Source: Chryseosolibacter sp040902445 (lineage in GTDB: Bacteria > Bacteroidota > Bacteroidia > Cytophagales > Cyclobacteriaceae). From it: 27,254 nucleotides of DNA. Shown one piece after another: positions 7,781 through 15,595 of this stretch; positions within the stretch are counted from its first letter, which is position 1; each line of letters begins with the position of its first letter. The notes beneath the pieces were generated by a model, which did no database searches, had not been told where the DNA came from, and was given only the letters and a program-made list of their open reading frames with translations. The translations under genes and the position numbers were made by a program. The stretch spans positions 1-27,254 of the forward strand of contig JBBDXJ010000170.1 in the NCBI GenBank assembly GCA_040902445.1. Direction: 5' to 3'.

Positions 7781-7787
7781 ACATTTG
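7780..7787 (+). promoter_or_regulatory. -7 box (TACATTTG) of hicAB
   Basis: An exact TAnnTTTG match ends 4 bp before the hicA ATG at 7792. A TTTG lies at 7761-7764, but the 15-bp gap is shorter than the usual 19-21. If this box is used, the transcript would start at or close to the ATG, giving a nearly leaderless hicA mRNA. Confidence 0.4.
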
Positions 7788-7791
7788 TTTA

Positions 7792-8040
7792 ATGAGTAAA
7801 TTTGAGAAGGCGCTGCTACGACTAAAAAGCCGCCCAAGAGATTTTACCTGGAAAGAATTGCAAATGATTATGGCCCATTTGGGATACGATGAGATAAAAG
7901 GTTCAGGATCGAGACGCAAATTCTATAATAAAACGTCAAGAGTTTCAATCAGTCTTCACGAACCACATCCAAAGCCAACTATTAAACCATATGCAATTGA
8001 CATAATTTTAGATCATTTTAAAGAAGAGGGTTTAATATGA
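7792..8040 (+). CDS. hicA: HicA-type toxin (mRNA interferase)
   Basis: 82 aa from the ATG at 7792; an in-frame GTG at 7747 would put the start upstream of the palindrome and -7 box, so it is rejected. It shows the small dsRBD-like HicA fold pattern: FTWKELQMIMAHLGYDEIKGSGSRRKF, then SLHEPHPKPTIKPYAIDIIL. It lacks the GSHH of the best-known HicA proteins. The likely catalytic histidines are in LHEPHP, as in HicA toxins paired with ribbon-helix-helix HicB proteins. It is expected to cleave mRNA and be neutralised by HicB. It overlaps hicB by 4 bp (ATGA). The pair is AT-richer by eye than its neighbours and lies opposite to the flanking ilv/leu genes, which suggests acquisition by insertion. Confidence 0.8.
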   Translation: MSKFEKALLRLKSRPRDFTWKELQMIMAHLGYDEIKGSGSRRKFYNKTSRVSISLHEPHPKPTIKPYAIDIILDHFKEEGLI

Positions 8041-8369
8041 AAAACGTGATTGAATACAAAGGCTATTTAGGTTCTGTGGAATTTAGTGCCGAAGATGAAG
8101 TGTTTTTCGGAAAATTAACGGGAATACGGGACGTTGTTACTTTTGAAGGAGACTCAGTAAACAAATTGAAAAAAGCATTCAAAGATGCCGTTGACGATTA
8201 TATCCTTACCTGCAAGCAACTAGGGAAAGACCCTGATACAGAATTTAAGGGAAGTTTTAATGTCAGAGTTAAACCCAAAGTTCACCGGCTTGCTGTCATG
8301 AGATCTGCTGCCTTAAAAATTTCCCTGAATCAATTCGTTGAAAAGGCAATTGAAAAAGAGTTGTCTTAA
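8037..8369 (+). CDS. hicB: HicB-type antitoxin
   Basis: 110 aa. The N-terminal HicB domain reads YLGSVEFSAEDEVFFGKLTG, then VTFEGDSVNKLKKAFKDAVDDYI. A C-terminal ribbon-helix-helix DNA-binding region follows (about 75-110: FNVRVKPKVHRLAVMRSAAL, then SLNQFVEKAIEKEL). The two-part structure is that of HicB antitoxins that both bind HicA and repress their own promoter; the palindrome at 7766-7780 is the obvious target. It converges on ilvA with 32 bp between the stops and no clear terminator. Confidence 0.85.
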   Translation: MKNVIEYKGYLGSVEFSAEDEVFFGKLTGIRDVVTFEGDSVNKLKKAFKDAVDDYILTCKQLGKDPDTEFKGSFNVRVKPKVHRLAVMRSAALKISLNQFVEKAIEKELS

Positions 8370-8401
8370 CGAATCTACCCAGTAGGAAGGCTTTCAAATG
8401 C

Positions 8402-9655
8402 TCACACGAGATACTCGAACAAATTCTCATTCTGATTTACCAGCGTATAATTCAATTTGAATTCATCCATTCGTGCGATTAGTGTTCCAAAATCTTCTTT
8501 TGATTTTACTTCAATGCCGATCAAGGCCGGGCCGGTTTCTTTGTTGTGTTTCTGGATAAATTCGAAACGAACGATATCATCGTTGGGACCGAGAATGTGG
8601 TTGACGAACTCTTTCAATGCGCCGGGGCGCTGGGCGAAGCGAACAATAAAATAATGCTTCAAGCCTTCATATAACAAAGATCTTTCTTTGATCTCTTGCA
8701 TGCGGTCGATGTCATTGTTTCCGCCACTGAGAATGCAAACAATTTTTTTTCCTTTTATTTTTTCCGAATACTGATCCAGGGCGGCGATAGATAAAGCTCC
8801 TGCCGGTTCCGCCACAATTGCATCTTCGTTGTAGAGCTGAAGAATAGTTGAGCTCACTTTTCCTTCGGGGACGAGCAGCATATCGGAGATCAGTTCTTTG
8901 CAGATGGCAAAAGTGATATCACCAACCTTCTGAACGGAAGCCCCATCCACAAACCGCTGGATCTTTTCCAGTTTAACGGGTTTGCCTGCCTTCAGTGCTT
9001 CTTTCATCGACGGAGCCCCTGATGGTTCAACTCCGATGATCTTCGTCTTCGGCGAAAAAGTTTTAAAATATTCTCCAACGCCTGCGCACAAACCGCCACC
9101 GCCGATGGGAATAAAAATATAATCTATTCCGGTTAATTCATCGAGGATCTCTTTTCCTACCGTGCCCTGGCCTTCGATCACCTTTAAATGATCAAAAGGA
9201 GGAATGAAAACTCTGCTGTATTCTTTAGCAAATTCAAGGGCATCTGCCTGGCAGTCGTCGAAAGTATCTCCCGTTAAAACGATCTCGATGTTATCTCCGC
9301 CAAACATTTTCACCTGATTGATCTTTTGTTTGGGTGTAATTGCGGGCACATAGATCACGCCTTTAATGCCGAGGTGCTGGCAACAATAGGCAACACCCTG
9401 GGCATGGTTTCCAGCGCTGGCGCATACAACGCCTTTTGCGCGTTCATCTTCTTTCAGGCTCTGCATGAGATTGTAGGCGCCGCGCAATTTATAGGAGCGC
9501 ACCACTTGCAGGTCTTCGCGTTTCAAATAGACTTCGCCATTGAATTTTTCGGAGAGCTTGCGGTGATATTGCAGGGGTGTTTTTAATACCACCGACTTGA
9601 GGGTGGAATAAGCAGCATCTATGTTCAACAGATTTATTCCGGCAGCCGTTTCCAT
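8402..9655 (-). CDS. ilvA: Threonine deaminase (threonine ammonia-lyase), single ACT-like domain
   Basis: 417 aa from the ATG at 9655 (METAAGINLL). The frame stays open up to 9715, but that extra part translates the repeat-rich spacer and is not conserved-looking. It makes 2-ketobutyrate from threonine, the first step specific to isoleucine. The PLP lysine is K56 in SYKLRG; the phosphate-binding GGGG is at 185-188; SGGNND lies near 310-315. Residues 331-417 form one ACT-like regulatory domain, as in the shorter Bacillus/Corynebacterium-type enzymes, rather than the two of E. coli IlvA. Isoleucine feedback is therefore likely. It follows ilvC, with a repeat hairpin and T7 tract just before its start. 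Confidence 0.93.
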   Translation of the reverse strand: METAAGINLLNIDAAYSTLKSVVLKTPLQYHRKLSEKFNGEVYLKREDLQVVRSYKLRGAYNLMQSLKEDERAKGVVCASAGNHAQGVAYCCQHLGIKGVIYVPAITPKQKINQVKMFGGDNIEIVLTGDTFDDCQADALEFAKEYSRVFIPPFDHLKVIEGQGTVGKEILDELTGIDYIFIPIGGGGLCAGVGEYFKTFSPKTKIIGVEPSGAPSMKEALKAGKPVKLEKIQRFVDGASVQKVGDITFAICKELISDMLLVPEGKVSSTILQLYNEDAIVAEPAGALSIAALDQYSEKIKGKKIVCILSGGNNDIDRMQEIKERSLLYEGLKHYFIVRFAQRPGALKEFVNHILGPNDDIVRFEFIQKHNKETGPALIGIEVKSKEDFGTLIARMDEFKLNYTLVNQNENLFEYLV

Positions 9656-9663
9656 GTGAAGGT

Positions 9664-9719
9664 AAAAAAACAGTTGACAATTTACAGTGACTATTGTCAA
9701 CTGGTCAATTGTCAACTGT
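9664..9719 (-). terminator. Repeat-built hairpin with T7 tail between ilvC and ilvA
   Basis: On the - strand two direct copies of CAGTTGACAAT are followed by one inverted copy ATTGTCAACTG and then TTTTTTT. The inverted copy (9670-9681) can pair with the near copy (9693-9703, 11 bp, 11-nt loop) or with the far copy (9708-9719, 12 bp). Either hairpin ends directly at the T run, 8 to 15 bases before the ilvA ATG. This has the form of an AT-rich intrinsic terminator that could lower ilvA expression relative to ilvC. It is equally possible that it is just a mobile-like intergenic repeat. Confidence 0.5.
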
Positions 9720-9729
9720 AAAAATTGAT

Positions 9730-10800
9730 TTAGTTGATCATGCTGGCTTCAACCTGTTGTTTTTCGGGTCTCAGCTTTCTTACGGCAGCGCCGGCTTGCC
9801 AAAGTTCGCTTTCGCGGACCTCTTTTAATTCTTCAGCAAGTTTTTCCCTGTAATCAGGTTTGCTGCAGGTTTCAATCGTGCGTTTTGCTTCAGCGCCGGA
9901 GGCAACACTCTGATATAGTTCCTGGAATACGGGCAGGGTAGCTGCCTTAAAACGTTTCTTCCAGTCCAAAGCCCCGCGCTGCGCAGTAGTGGAACAGTTG
10001 GCGTACATCCAGTCCATTCCATTTTCTGCCACAAGAGGCATAAGACTTTGCGTGAGTTCTTCGACGGTTTCATTGAAGGCTTCGGAAGGCGAGTGGCCGT
10101 TTGCGCGAAGTACTTCGTACTGGGCTTCAAAAATTCCCGCGATGGCTCCCATAAGGGTTCCGCGTTCTCCGGAAAGATCAGAGTAAACTTCTTTTTTGAA
10201 ATCAGTTTGGAACAAATAACCAGAGCCTACACCGATACCGAGCGCGTAAGCTTTTTCCCTTGCTTTTCCTGATGCATCCTGGAAGATAGCGTAGCTGGAG
10301 TTAATGCCTTTTCCCTGGAGGAATAACCTGCGAACAGAAGTTCCGGATCCTTTAGGTGCGACCAGGATCACATCTACCTCGGGAGGGGGAACAATTCCGG
10401 TTTGTTCTTTGAACGTTACACCAAAGCCATGAGAGAAATAAAGTGTTTTACCTTTGGTCAGGTGTGGCTTAACGGAGGGCCAAAGTGCAATCTGTCCTGC
10501 GTCGGAGAGAAGATATTGAAGGATTGTTCCGCGTTTTGCAGCCTCTTCAATTTCAAACAGGGTCTCACCTTCCACCCAGCCGTGTTCCAGGGCTTTGTTC
10601 CAGGTTTTTGAACCTTTGCGTTGTCCCACAATAACCTTGAATCCGTTGTCGCGAAGATTCAGGGCTTGCGCCGGTCCTTGAACACCATATCCAAGAATTG
10701 CAATTACTTCGTTCTTCAGGACTTGTACGGCTTTTTCCATGGGAAATTCTTCCCGTGTTAATACTTCTTCAACAACGCCGCCAAAATTGATCTTTGCCAT
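9730..10800 (-). CDS. ilvC: Ketol-acid reductoisomerase
   Basis: 356 aa, near the length of class I enzymes. It isomerises and reduces acetolactate and acetohydroxybutyrate. The Rossmann motif is GYGVQG at 37-42. The cofactor loop GQRKGSKTW (59-67) has Arg, Lys and Ser residues expected for NADPH. Further motifs are FSHG (122-125), the metal-binding pair D208 and E212 in SDLSGERGT, FNETVEEL, and CSTTAQRGALDW in the C-terminal helical domain. It lies 56 bp after ilvN and before ilvA, whose start is preceded by a terminator-like hairpin. Confidence 0.95.
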   Translation of the reverse strand: MAKINFGGVVEEVLTREEFPMEKAVQVLKNEVIAILGYGVQGPAQALNLRDNGFKVIVGQRKGSKTWNKALEHGWVEGETLFEIEEAAKRGTILQYLLSDAGQIALWPSVKPHLTKGKTLYFSHGFGVTFKEQTGIVPPPEVDVILVAPKGSGTSVRRLFLQGKGINSSYAIFQDASGKAREKAYALGIGVGSGYLFQTDFKKEVYSDLSGERGTLMGAIAGIFEAQYEVLRANGHSPSEAFNETVEELTQSLMPLVAENGMDWMYANCSTTAQRGALDWKKRFKAATLPVFQELYQSVASGAEAKRTIETCSKPDYREKLAEELKEVRESELWQAGAAVRKLRPEKQQVEASMIN

Positions 10801-10856
10801 AATAAATAATTTTAATGTTTCGAGTTTAAGGTTTTAGTTTTTTGTTTTCAAATCTA

Positions 10857-11168
10857 TCAAGCAACCAGCCTGTTATTTTTTTCACTCAGGGTAAAATACC
10901 GGCTGCTGCCTTCAAAATAGTTTGCATGTTCCACCTCAATAAGTTTTTCGAGCTGGTGTTTCACTTTTTCCATGAGATCTGCGGTGGTGTACACCAGTAA
11001 AATAGCGCTACCCCTCGTGAAATCGGCTTCGTTCTCATGGGCGATGAGTTTTTTGATCCGCACCCTTCTTCTGTTGAGCACATTCACAATCCTGTTCAGA
11101 ATCGAAAAATTGTTGTCGGATAAAATTTCCAGTGTAAATTCCTGTTTCATATTTTTATCGCTTTGCAT
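10857..11168 (-). CDS. ilvN: Acetolactate synthase small (regulatory) subunit, single ACT domain
   Basis: 103 aa. One ACT domain covers about residues 8-80: FTLEILSDNNFSILNRIV, then NRRRVRIKKLIAHENEADF. It binds IlvB and is expected to confer feedback sensitivity to branched-chain amino acids. Full-size IlvN/IlvH subunits are about 160-170 aa with a second C-terminal domain, absent here; the size is closer to E. coli IlvN or IlvM. An alternative ATG at 11150 (MKQEF) would drop six residues. It lies 27 bp after ilvB. Confidence 0.85.
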   Translation of the reverse strand: MQSDKNMKQEFTLEILSDNNFSILNRIVNVLNRRRVRIKKLIAHENEADFTRGSAILLVYTTADLMEKVKHQLEKLIEVEHANYFEGSSRYFTLSEKNNRLVA

Positions 11169-11195
11169 TCTCTTTCTATTATTTCAACACCTGGC

Positions 11196-12953
11196 CTAGG
11201 CACATGGGGCTTCCAGCATACAATCGGAAACACAACCCCCCGCTGGTACCATGGGGAAAACGTTATCCTCTTTGCCGACCACTGCTTCCAGGAAGTAAGG
11301 GGTTTTGGCTGCGAGCATTTCTTTAATGGCGTCCTGCAGGTCTTCCCGTTTCTCCACTTTTCTGGCGGGTATTTTATAGGCTTCCGCTATTTTAATAAAA
11401 TCAGGATTTTCCATTTCGGTACATGAGTAGCGCTTCTCATGGAAAAGTTGCTGCCACTGTCTTACCATTCCCAGGAAACTGTTGTTGAGTACCATGATCT
11501 TTACCGGAATTTTATACTGCATGATAGTACCTAACTCCTGGATGGTCATTTGATAACCGCCATCCCCGATCACGGCGATGACTTCTTTTTCAGGAATTGC
11601 AAGCTTGGCTCCCATCGCGGCTGGAAGAGCAAACCCCATGGTACCTGCTCCGCCGGAAGTTACGTTTGTCCGGGGATTTTTGTATTTGTAATATCGCGAG
11701 GTGGTCATCTGATGTTGTCCGACATCGGTTACAACAATAGCTTCACCGTTGGTAAGATTTGAAAGGTGATTGATTACCTCCCCCATCTTCAATTCTGCTT
11801 GCGGATGATTAAATTCTTTATGCGTTACTTTTTCGTATTCGATCTGGTTGAGTTTATGAAAACTCTGCACCCAATCTTCATGGCTATTGGTGTTGCAATA
11901 TCCGATAAGGGCCTGAAGGGCTTCTTTTGCATCGGCGTGAACTGCAATATCTGTGTTTACAACTTTGTTAATCTCTGCCTTGTCAATATCGATATGGATG
12001 ATCTTGGCTTGTTTAGCGTAGCGGCTGACATTCCCGGTAACCCGGTCATCGAAGCGCATCCCGAGGCCGATCAAAACGTCACATTCATTGGTATTAAGAT
12101 TGGGTCCGTAGTTGCCGTGCATACCCAGGAAGCCAACATAATTTGGATGATCAGAAGGAAAAGCCCCAAGACCCAACAGTGTGGAAGCAACAGGTATACC
12201 GGTCTTTTCAGCGAAAGCGATTAATTCTTTCGTTGCCCCTGATAATAATACTCCTTGTCCTACAAGCAGGTAAGGACGTTTTGCTTTGTTGATCAGCTCG
12301 GCTGCGGCTTCTACCTGATCGTGTTGCAGCGCTGGTGTTGGCTTGTAGGTGCGAACAGTAAGGCAGTGTTTGTACTCACTCTCTTCAATCAATTCGTTCT
12401 GGGCATTCTTCGTGATGTCGATGAGAACTGGTCCGGGTCGGCCAGTGGTGGCGATGTAAAATGCTTTGGCTACGGCAGGCGCGATATCTTTTGCTTCCGT
12501 AACCTGCACGTTCCATTTCGTTACGGGGATGGTTGTATTCACTACATCTGTTTCCTGGAAAGCGTCCGTTCCCAGCAGATGTGCGTATACCTGACCTGTG
12601 ATACAAACCACCGGTGTTGAATCGATCAATGCATCCGCCAACCCGGTGACGAGGTTGGTGGCGCCTGGCCCTGACGTGGCAAAGACAACTCCGGGTTTGC
12701 CGGAAACCCTTGCAAATCCCTGCGCGGCATGGATGGCTCCCTGTTCATGGCGAACAAGAATATGCTTCAATTCTTTTTGGAAATGGTACAGAGCATCATA
12801 CACAGGCATGATCGCTCCTCCGGGATATCCAAAAATCGTTTGAACATTTTCCGCTATCAGCGAACGCAACAATATCTCCGATCCGGAGAGCTTTTTTATC
12901 GCTTCTTTTTCGCCTGTAGATTTCGGTTCAGTCTTCGTCAGTAACGCACCCAT
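11196..12953 (-). CDS. ilvB: Acetolactate synthase large (catalytic) subunit
   Basis: 585 aa, normal size. A ThDP enzyme that makes acetolactate from pyruvate, or acetohydroxybutyrate with 2-ketobutyrate. The catalytic glutamate is E70 in VRHEQGA, following IFGYPGGAIMPVYDAL. GMRFDDRVTGN is the FAD-region signature. The ThDP-binding motif runs from GDGGYQMTIQELGT to VLNNSFLGMVRQWQ. Its start lies inside the end of ilvD (26-bp overlap), indicating tight coupling, and ilvN follows after 27 bp. Confidence 0.96.
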   Translation of the reverse strand: MGALLTKTEPKSTGEKEAIKKLSGSEILLRSLIAENVQTIFGYPGGAIMPVYDALYHFQKELKHILVRHEQGAIHAAQGFARVSGKPGVVFATSGPGATNLVTGLADALIDSTPVVCITGQVYAHLLGTDAFQETDVVNTTIPVTKWNVQVTEAKDIAPAVAKAFYIATTGRPGPVLIDITKNAQNELIEESEYKHCLTVRTYKPTPALQHDQVEAAAELINKAKRPYLLVGQGVLLSGATKELIAFAEKTGIPVASTLLGLGAFPSDHPNYVGFLGMHGNYGPNLNTNECDVLIGLGMRFDDRVTGNVSRYAKQAKIIHIDIDKAEINKVVNTDIAVHADAKEALQALIGYCNTNSHEDWVQSFHKLNQIEYEKVTHKEFNHPQAELKMGEVINHLSNLTNGEAIVVTDVGQHQMTTSRYYKYKNPRTNVTSGGAGTMGFALPAAMGAKLAIPEKEVIAVIGDGGYQMTIQELGTIMQYKIPVKIMVLNNSFLGMVRQWQQLFHEKRYSCTEMENPDFIKIAEAYKIPARKVEKREDLQDAIKEMLAAKTPYFLEAVVGKEDNVFPMVPAGGCVSDCMLEAPCA

Positions 12954-14601
12954 CTGCTGCAGTTTTTACTTGTTTAGCATATTTTAATAAAATTCCATTC
13001 TTCGCATTCAGCTTTGGAGCTTTCCATGCGGCTTTCCGCTTTGTCAGCGTCTGCTCATCGACCCTAAGATTTAATTTATGGCCGAGAACGTCGATCTCAA
13101 TAATATCATTGTCTTCAACGAGGGCTATTAGTCCGCCTTCAAAAGCCTCGGGTGTGATGTGACCTACTACGAACCCGTGGGTACCGCCGGAAAATCTTCC
13201 GTCGGTAATGAGGGCAACACTTTTTCCAAGGCCTGTTCCCATAATTGCGGATGTAGGCTTTAACATTTCCGGCATGCCTGGGGCGCCGCGGGGCCCGACG
13301 TAGCGGATCACCACCACATCACCCTCCTTTACTTTCCCGCTTTGAATTCCATTGATCAGCTCGAATTCTCCATTGAATACCCGTGCCGGTCCCGTAAATT
13401 TTTCACCTTCTTTTCCAGTGATCTTGGCTACAGACCCTTTCACCGCGAGGTTACCATAGAGAATTTGTAAATGTCCTGTTGCCTTGATCGGATTTTCCAG
13501 GGGGTAGATAACATCCTGTTTTTTAAAATCCAGCGCGGGGACGCCCGCCAGATTTTCCTTTATAGTTTTTCCTGTAACGGTAAGGCAATCGCCGTGAAGG
13601 AATCCGTTATCCAGTAAATACTTCATCACGGATGGGACTCCACCGATCCGGTGAAGTTCTTCCATCAGATATTTTCCGCTGGGTTTAAGGTTTGCCAGCA
13701 AAGGTGTTTTGTCTGATATACGCTGAAAGTCATCCTGAGTGATGTCGACAGATGCCGAACGCGCCATGGCGATCAAATGCAGTACTGCATTGGTTGAACC
13801 CCCCAACGCCATAACTATTGTAATAGCGTTCTCAAAAGCTTTACGGGTCATGATATCAAGCGGTTTGATATCGTGCTTCAAGAGGTGGTGAATTGCTTTT
13901 CCGGCCTTCTGGCACTCGGCGGATTTTTCTTTGCTCAGGGCGGGGTTTGATGACGAATAAGGTAAAGCCATTCCCATCGCTTCGATGGCGGAAGCCATGG
14001 TGTTTGCCGTATACATACCGCCGCATGCGCCCGCGCCGGGACACGAATTCTGGACAATGCCTTTGAAATCCTCCGGCGTAATTTTGCCTGCGATCTTTTC
14101 ACCCAGCGCTTCAAATGCAGAGATTATATTGAGTTCTTTTCCTTTCCAGTGACCACCAGCAATCGTTCCCCCGTACAACATGATGGCTGGGCGGTTTAAG
14201 CGTGCCATTGCGATCAGTGCGCCTGGCATATTTTTGTCACAACCAACAACGGCGATCAGGCCGTCGTAATATTGTGCTCCACAAACTGTTTCAATCGAGT
14301 CGGCAATGATCTCGCGGCTGACGAGCGAATAACGCATTCCCTCTGTTCCATTGCTGATGCCATCGCTTACGCCGATGGTATGAAAAACCAGTCCTACAAG
14401 TTCCTGATCCCAGACAGCGGTTTTTACTTCCTGTGCAAGTTTGTTGAGATGCATATTGCAGGTGTTTCCGTCATAGCCGGTGCTGACAATTCCTACCTGC
14501 GCTTTATTTAGATCCGTTTCAGTTAATCCAATACCGTACAACATTGCCTGCGCGGCGGGTAATGTCGGGTCCTGGGTAATCGTTCTGCTGTACTTGTTCA
14601 A
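12928..14601 (-). CDS. ilvD: Dihydroxy-acid dehydratase
   Basis: 557 aa, typical. It dehydrates dihydroxyisovalerate and dihydroxymethylvalerate to the keto acids. Three cluster cysteines are present: C48 in GNTCNMHL, C121 in VVGCDKNMPG and C193 in GACGGMYTANTM. This pattern fits [2Fe-2S] dihydroxy-acid dehydratases rather than the dehydratases for sugar acids. GPRGAPGMPEM and TDGRFSGGTHGFVVGHITPEA mark the C-terminal half. It overlaps ilvB by 26 bp and follows ilvE after a 105-bp repeat-containing spacer. Confidence 0.96.
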   Translation of the reverse strand: MNKYSRTITQDPTLPAAQAMLYGIGLTETDLNKAQVGIVSTGYDGNTCNMHLNKLAQEVKTAVWDQELVGLVFHTIGVSDGISNGTEGMRYSLVSREIIADSIETVCGAQYYDGLIAVVGCDKNMPGALIAMARLNRPAIMLYGGTIAGGHWKGKELNIISAFEALGEKIAGKITPEDFKGIVQNSCPGAGACGGMYTANTMASAIEAMGMALPYSSSNPALSKEKSAECQKAGKAIHHLLKHDIKPLDIMTRKAFENAITIVMALGGSTNAVLHLIAMARSASVDITQDDFQRISDKTPLLANLKPSGKYLMEELHRIGGVPSVMKYLLDNGFLHGDCLTVTGKTIKENLAGVPALDFKKQDVIYPLENPIKATGHLQILYGNLAVKGSVAKITGKEGEKFTGPARVFNGEFELINGIQSGKVKEGDVVVIRYVGPRGAPGMPEMLKPTSAIMGTGLGKSVALITDGRFSGGTHGFVVGHITPEAFEGGLIALVEDNDIIEIDVLGHKLNLRVDEQTLTKRKAAWKAPKLNAKNGILLKYAKQVKTAADGCVTDED

Positions 14602-14665
14602 AACTTCTTAATTTATTTATATCTGTTATTTTAATTTTATTTTAACCTGTAGTTTTCTGTTCTTA

Positions 14666-14704
14666 GCTCATGGTCGATAGAGCCCATGGACCATGACCAT
14701 CGAC
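14666..14704. repeat. Short inverted and tandem word repeats in the ilvE-ilvD spacer
   Basis: CATGGTC (14669-14675) is inverted as GACCATG (14689-14695); GACCAT is tandemly repeated at 14689-14700; GTCGAT (14673-14678) is inverted as ATCGAC (14699-14704). The tract fills the region just after the ilvE stop on the - strand. No T tract follows in the direction of transcription, so it is not a convincing terminator. Confidence 0.55.
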
Positions 14705-14706
14705 TT

Positions 14707-15594
14707 TTATATGATAACATAACTAAATGATCTTTCAAGCACCTGGCACCGGTATGCTTCCTGGATGATGGCGCCGAGGCTGTCTTTCCACTCCTTCTTA
14801 AAAGTATTGGCATCGGTAGATTCAATTCCCGCGATGTCAACTGCAGTTCCGCAGAGGAACGCGCTGTCAGCGGATTCAAGCTCGTGTGGATTGATATTTC
14901 TCTCTACGACGGGTATATCAAGTTCACGACAAATATTTAGTACAACCTGACGGGTAATGCCTGGAAAAATATTTCCGAAGGGGGCAGTGTAAAGCACACC
15001 ATCTTTTTCAAGAAAGAAATTTCCGGCGGGGGCCGCAGCGACATTTCCATTCAAATCGAGCATCAATGCGTCATCGTAACCACGTGCTTTCGCTTCTGTT
15101 GTGGCCAGGATGTTACAGACATAATAGCCTGTGATCTTGCCTTCAACTTTGAATGACGCGGGGTCGGGCCTGCGGTGAGAGGAAACACAAACTTTCAGAA
15201 GTTTTTCACCGTGGTACTTTGCCCATTTCCAGGTTCCCATCATCAGGTTGACCTGAGGGGTCTGCGTGAGCCTCATATTCGGCCCGCAAAAAACCAAAGG
15301 TCTCAGGTAGGCATCTGTGAGGTTATTTTTTTCAATCAACTGATAGGCCACCTGCGTAAGCTCCTCGGAATCATAGTCCAACCGGATTCCTAACAGTGAG
15401 CAGCTGTTTTTCAGCCGTTCAAAATGTTCGAAAGCCTTAAATAATTTGACGCCGTTTAATGTTTGGTAAGACCGTATCCCTTCATATGCCCCAAAGCCGT
15501 AGTGCAGGGTTTGGCTGTAGGGATCGATATGCGCATCAACAGCTTTGATGAACTTACCATTTAGGAAGAGGACCGTGTCCTTCGTGTAATACAT
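14707..15594 (-). CDS. ilvE: Branched-chain amino acid aminotransferase (class IV PLP), unusual active-site Ala
   Basis: 295 aa from the ATG at 15594 (MYYTKDTVLF). The frame continues upstream to 15633 but there encodes the terminator tail and 18-nt box, so the longer start is rejected. It transaminates the three branched-chain keto acids. Visible are YGFGAYEGIRSY (32-43), FKAFEHFERLKNS, the PLP lysine K153 in EGKITGYY, Y158, and FLCGTAVDIAGI near 247-258. At 187, 34 residues after the PLP lysine as in E. coli IlvE (K159/E193), there is Ala (GNVAAAPAGNFF) where the family has a Glu that contacts PLP N1. The codon is GCG, one base from GAG. It is the first structural gene of the ilv block, behind an attenuator. 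Confidence 0.92.
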   Translation of the reverse strand: MYYTKDTVLFLNGKFIKAVDAHIDPYSQTLHYGFGAYEGIRSYQTLNGVKLFKAFEHFERLKNSCSLLGIRLDYDSEELTQVAYQLIEKNNLTDAYLRPLVFCGPNMRLTQTPQVNLMMGTWKWAKYHGEKLLKVCVSSHRRPDPASFKVEGKITGYYVCNILATTEAKARGYDDALMLDLNGNVAAAPAGNFFLEKDGVLYTAPFGNIFPGITRQVVLNICRELDIPVVERNINPHELESADSAFLCGTAVDIAGIESTDANTFKKEWKDSLGAIIQEAYRCQVLERSFSYVII

Positions 15595-15595
15595 A

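Noticed and set aside
9656..9715. N-terminal extension of ilvA by 20 codons
   Set aside because: It translates the intergenic repeat and T7 tract; the family N-terminus fits the ATG at 9655.
11766..12224. A 152-codon + strand frame inside ilvB
   Set aside because: It is antisense to a conserved ilvB sequence with clear ThDP and FAD motifs; it has no family resemblance of its own.
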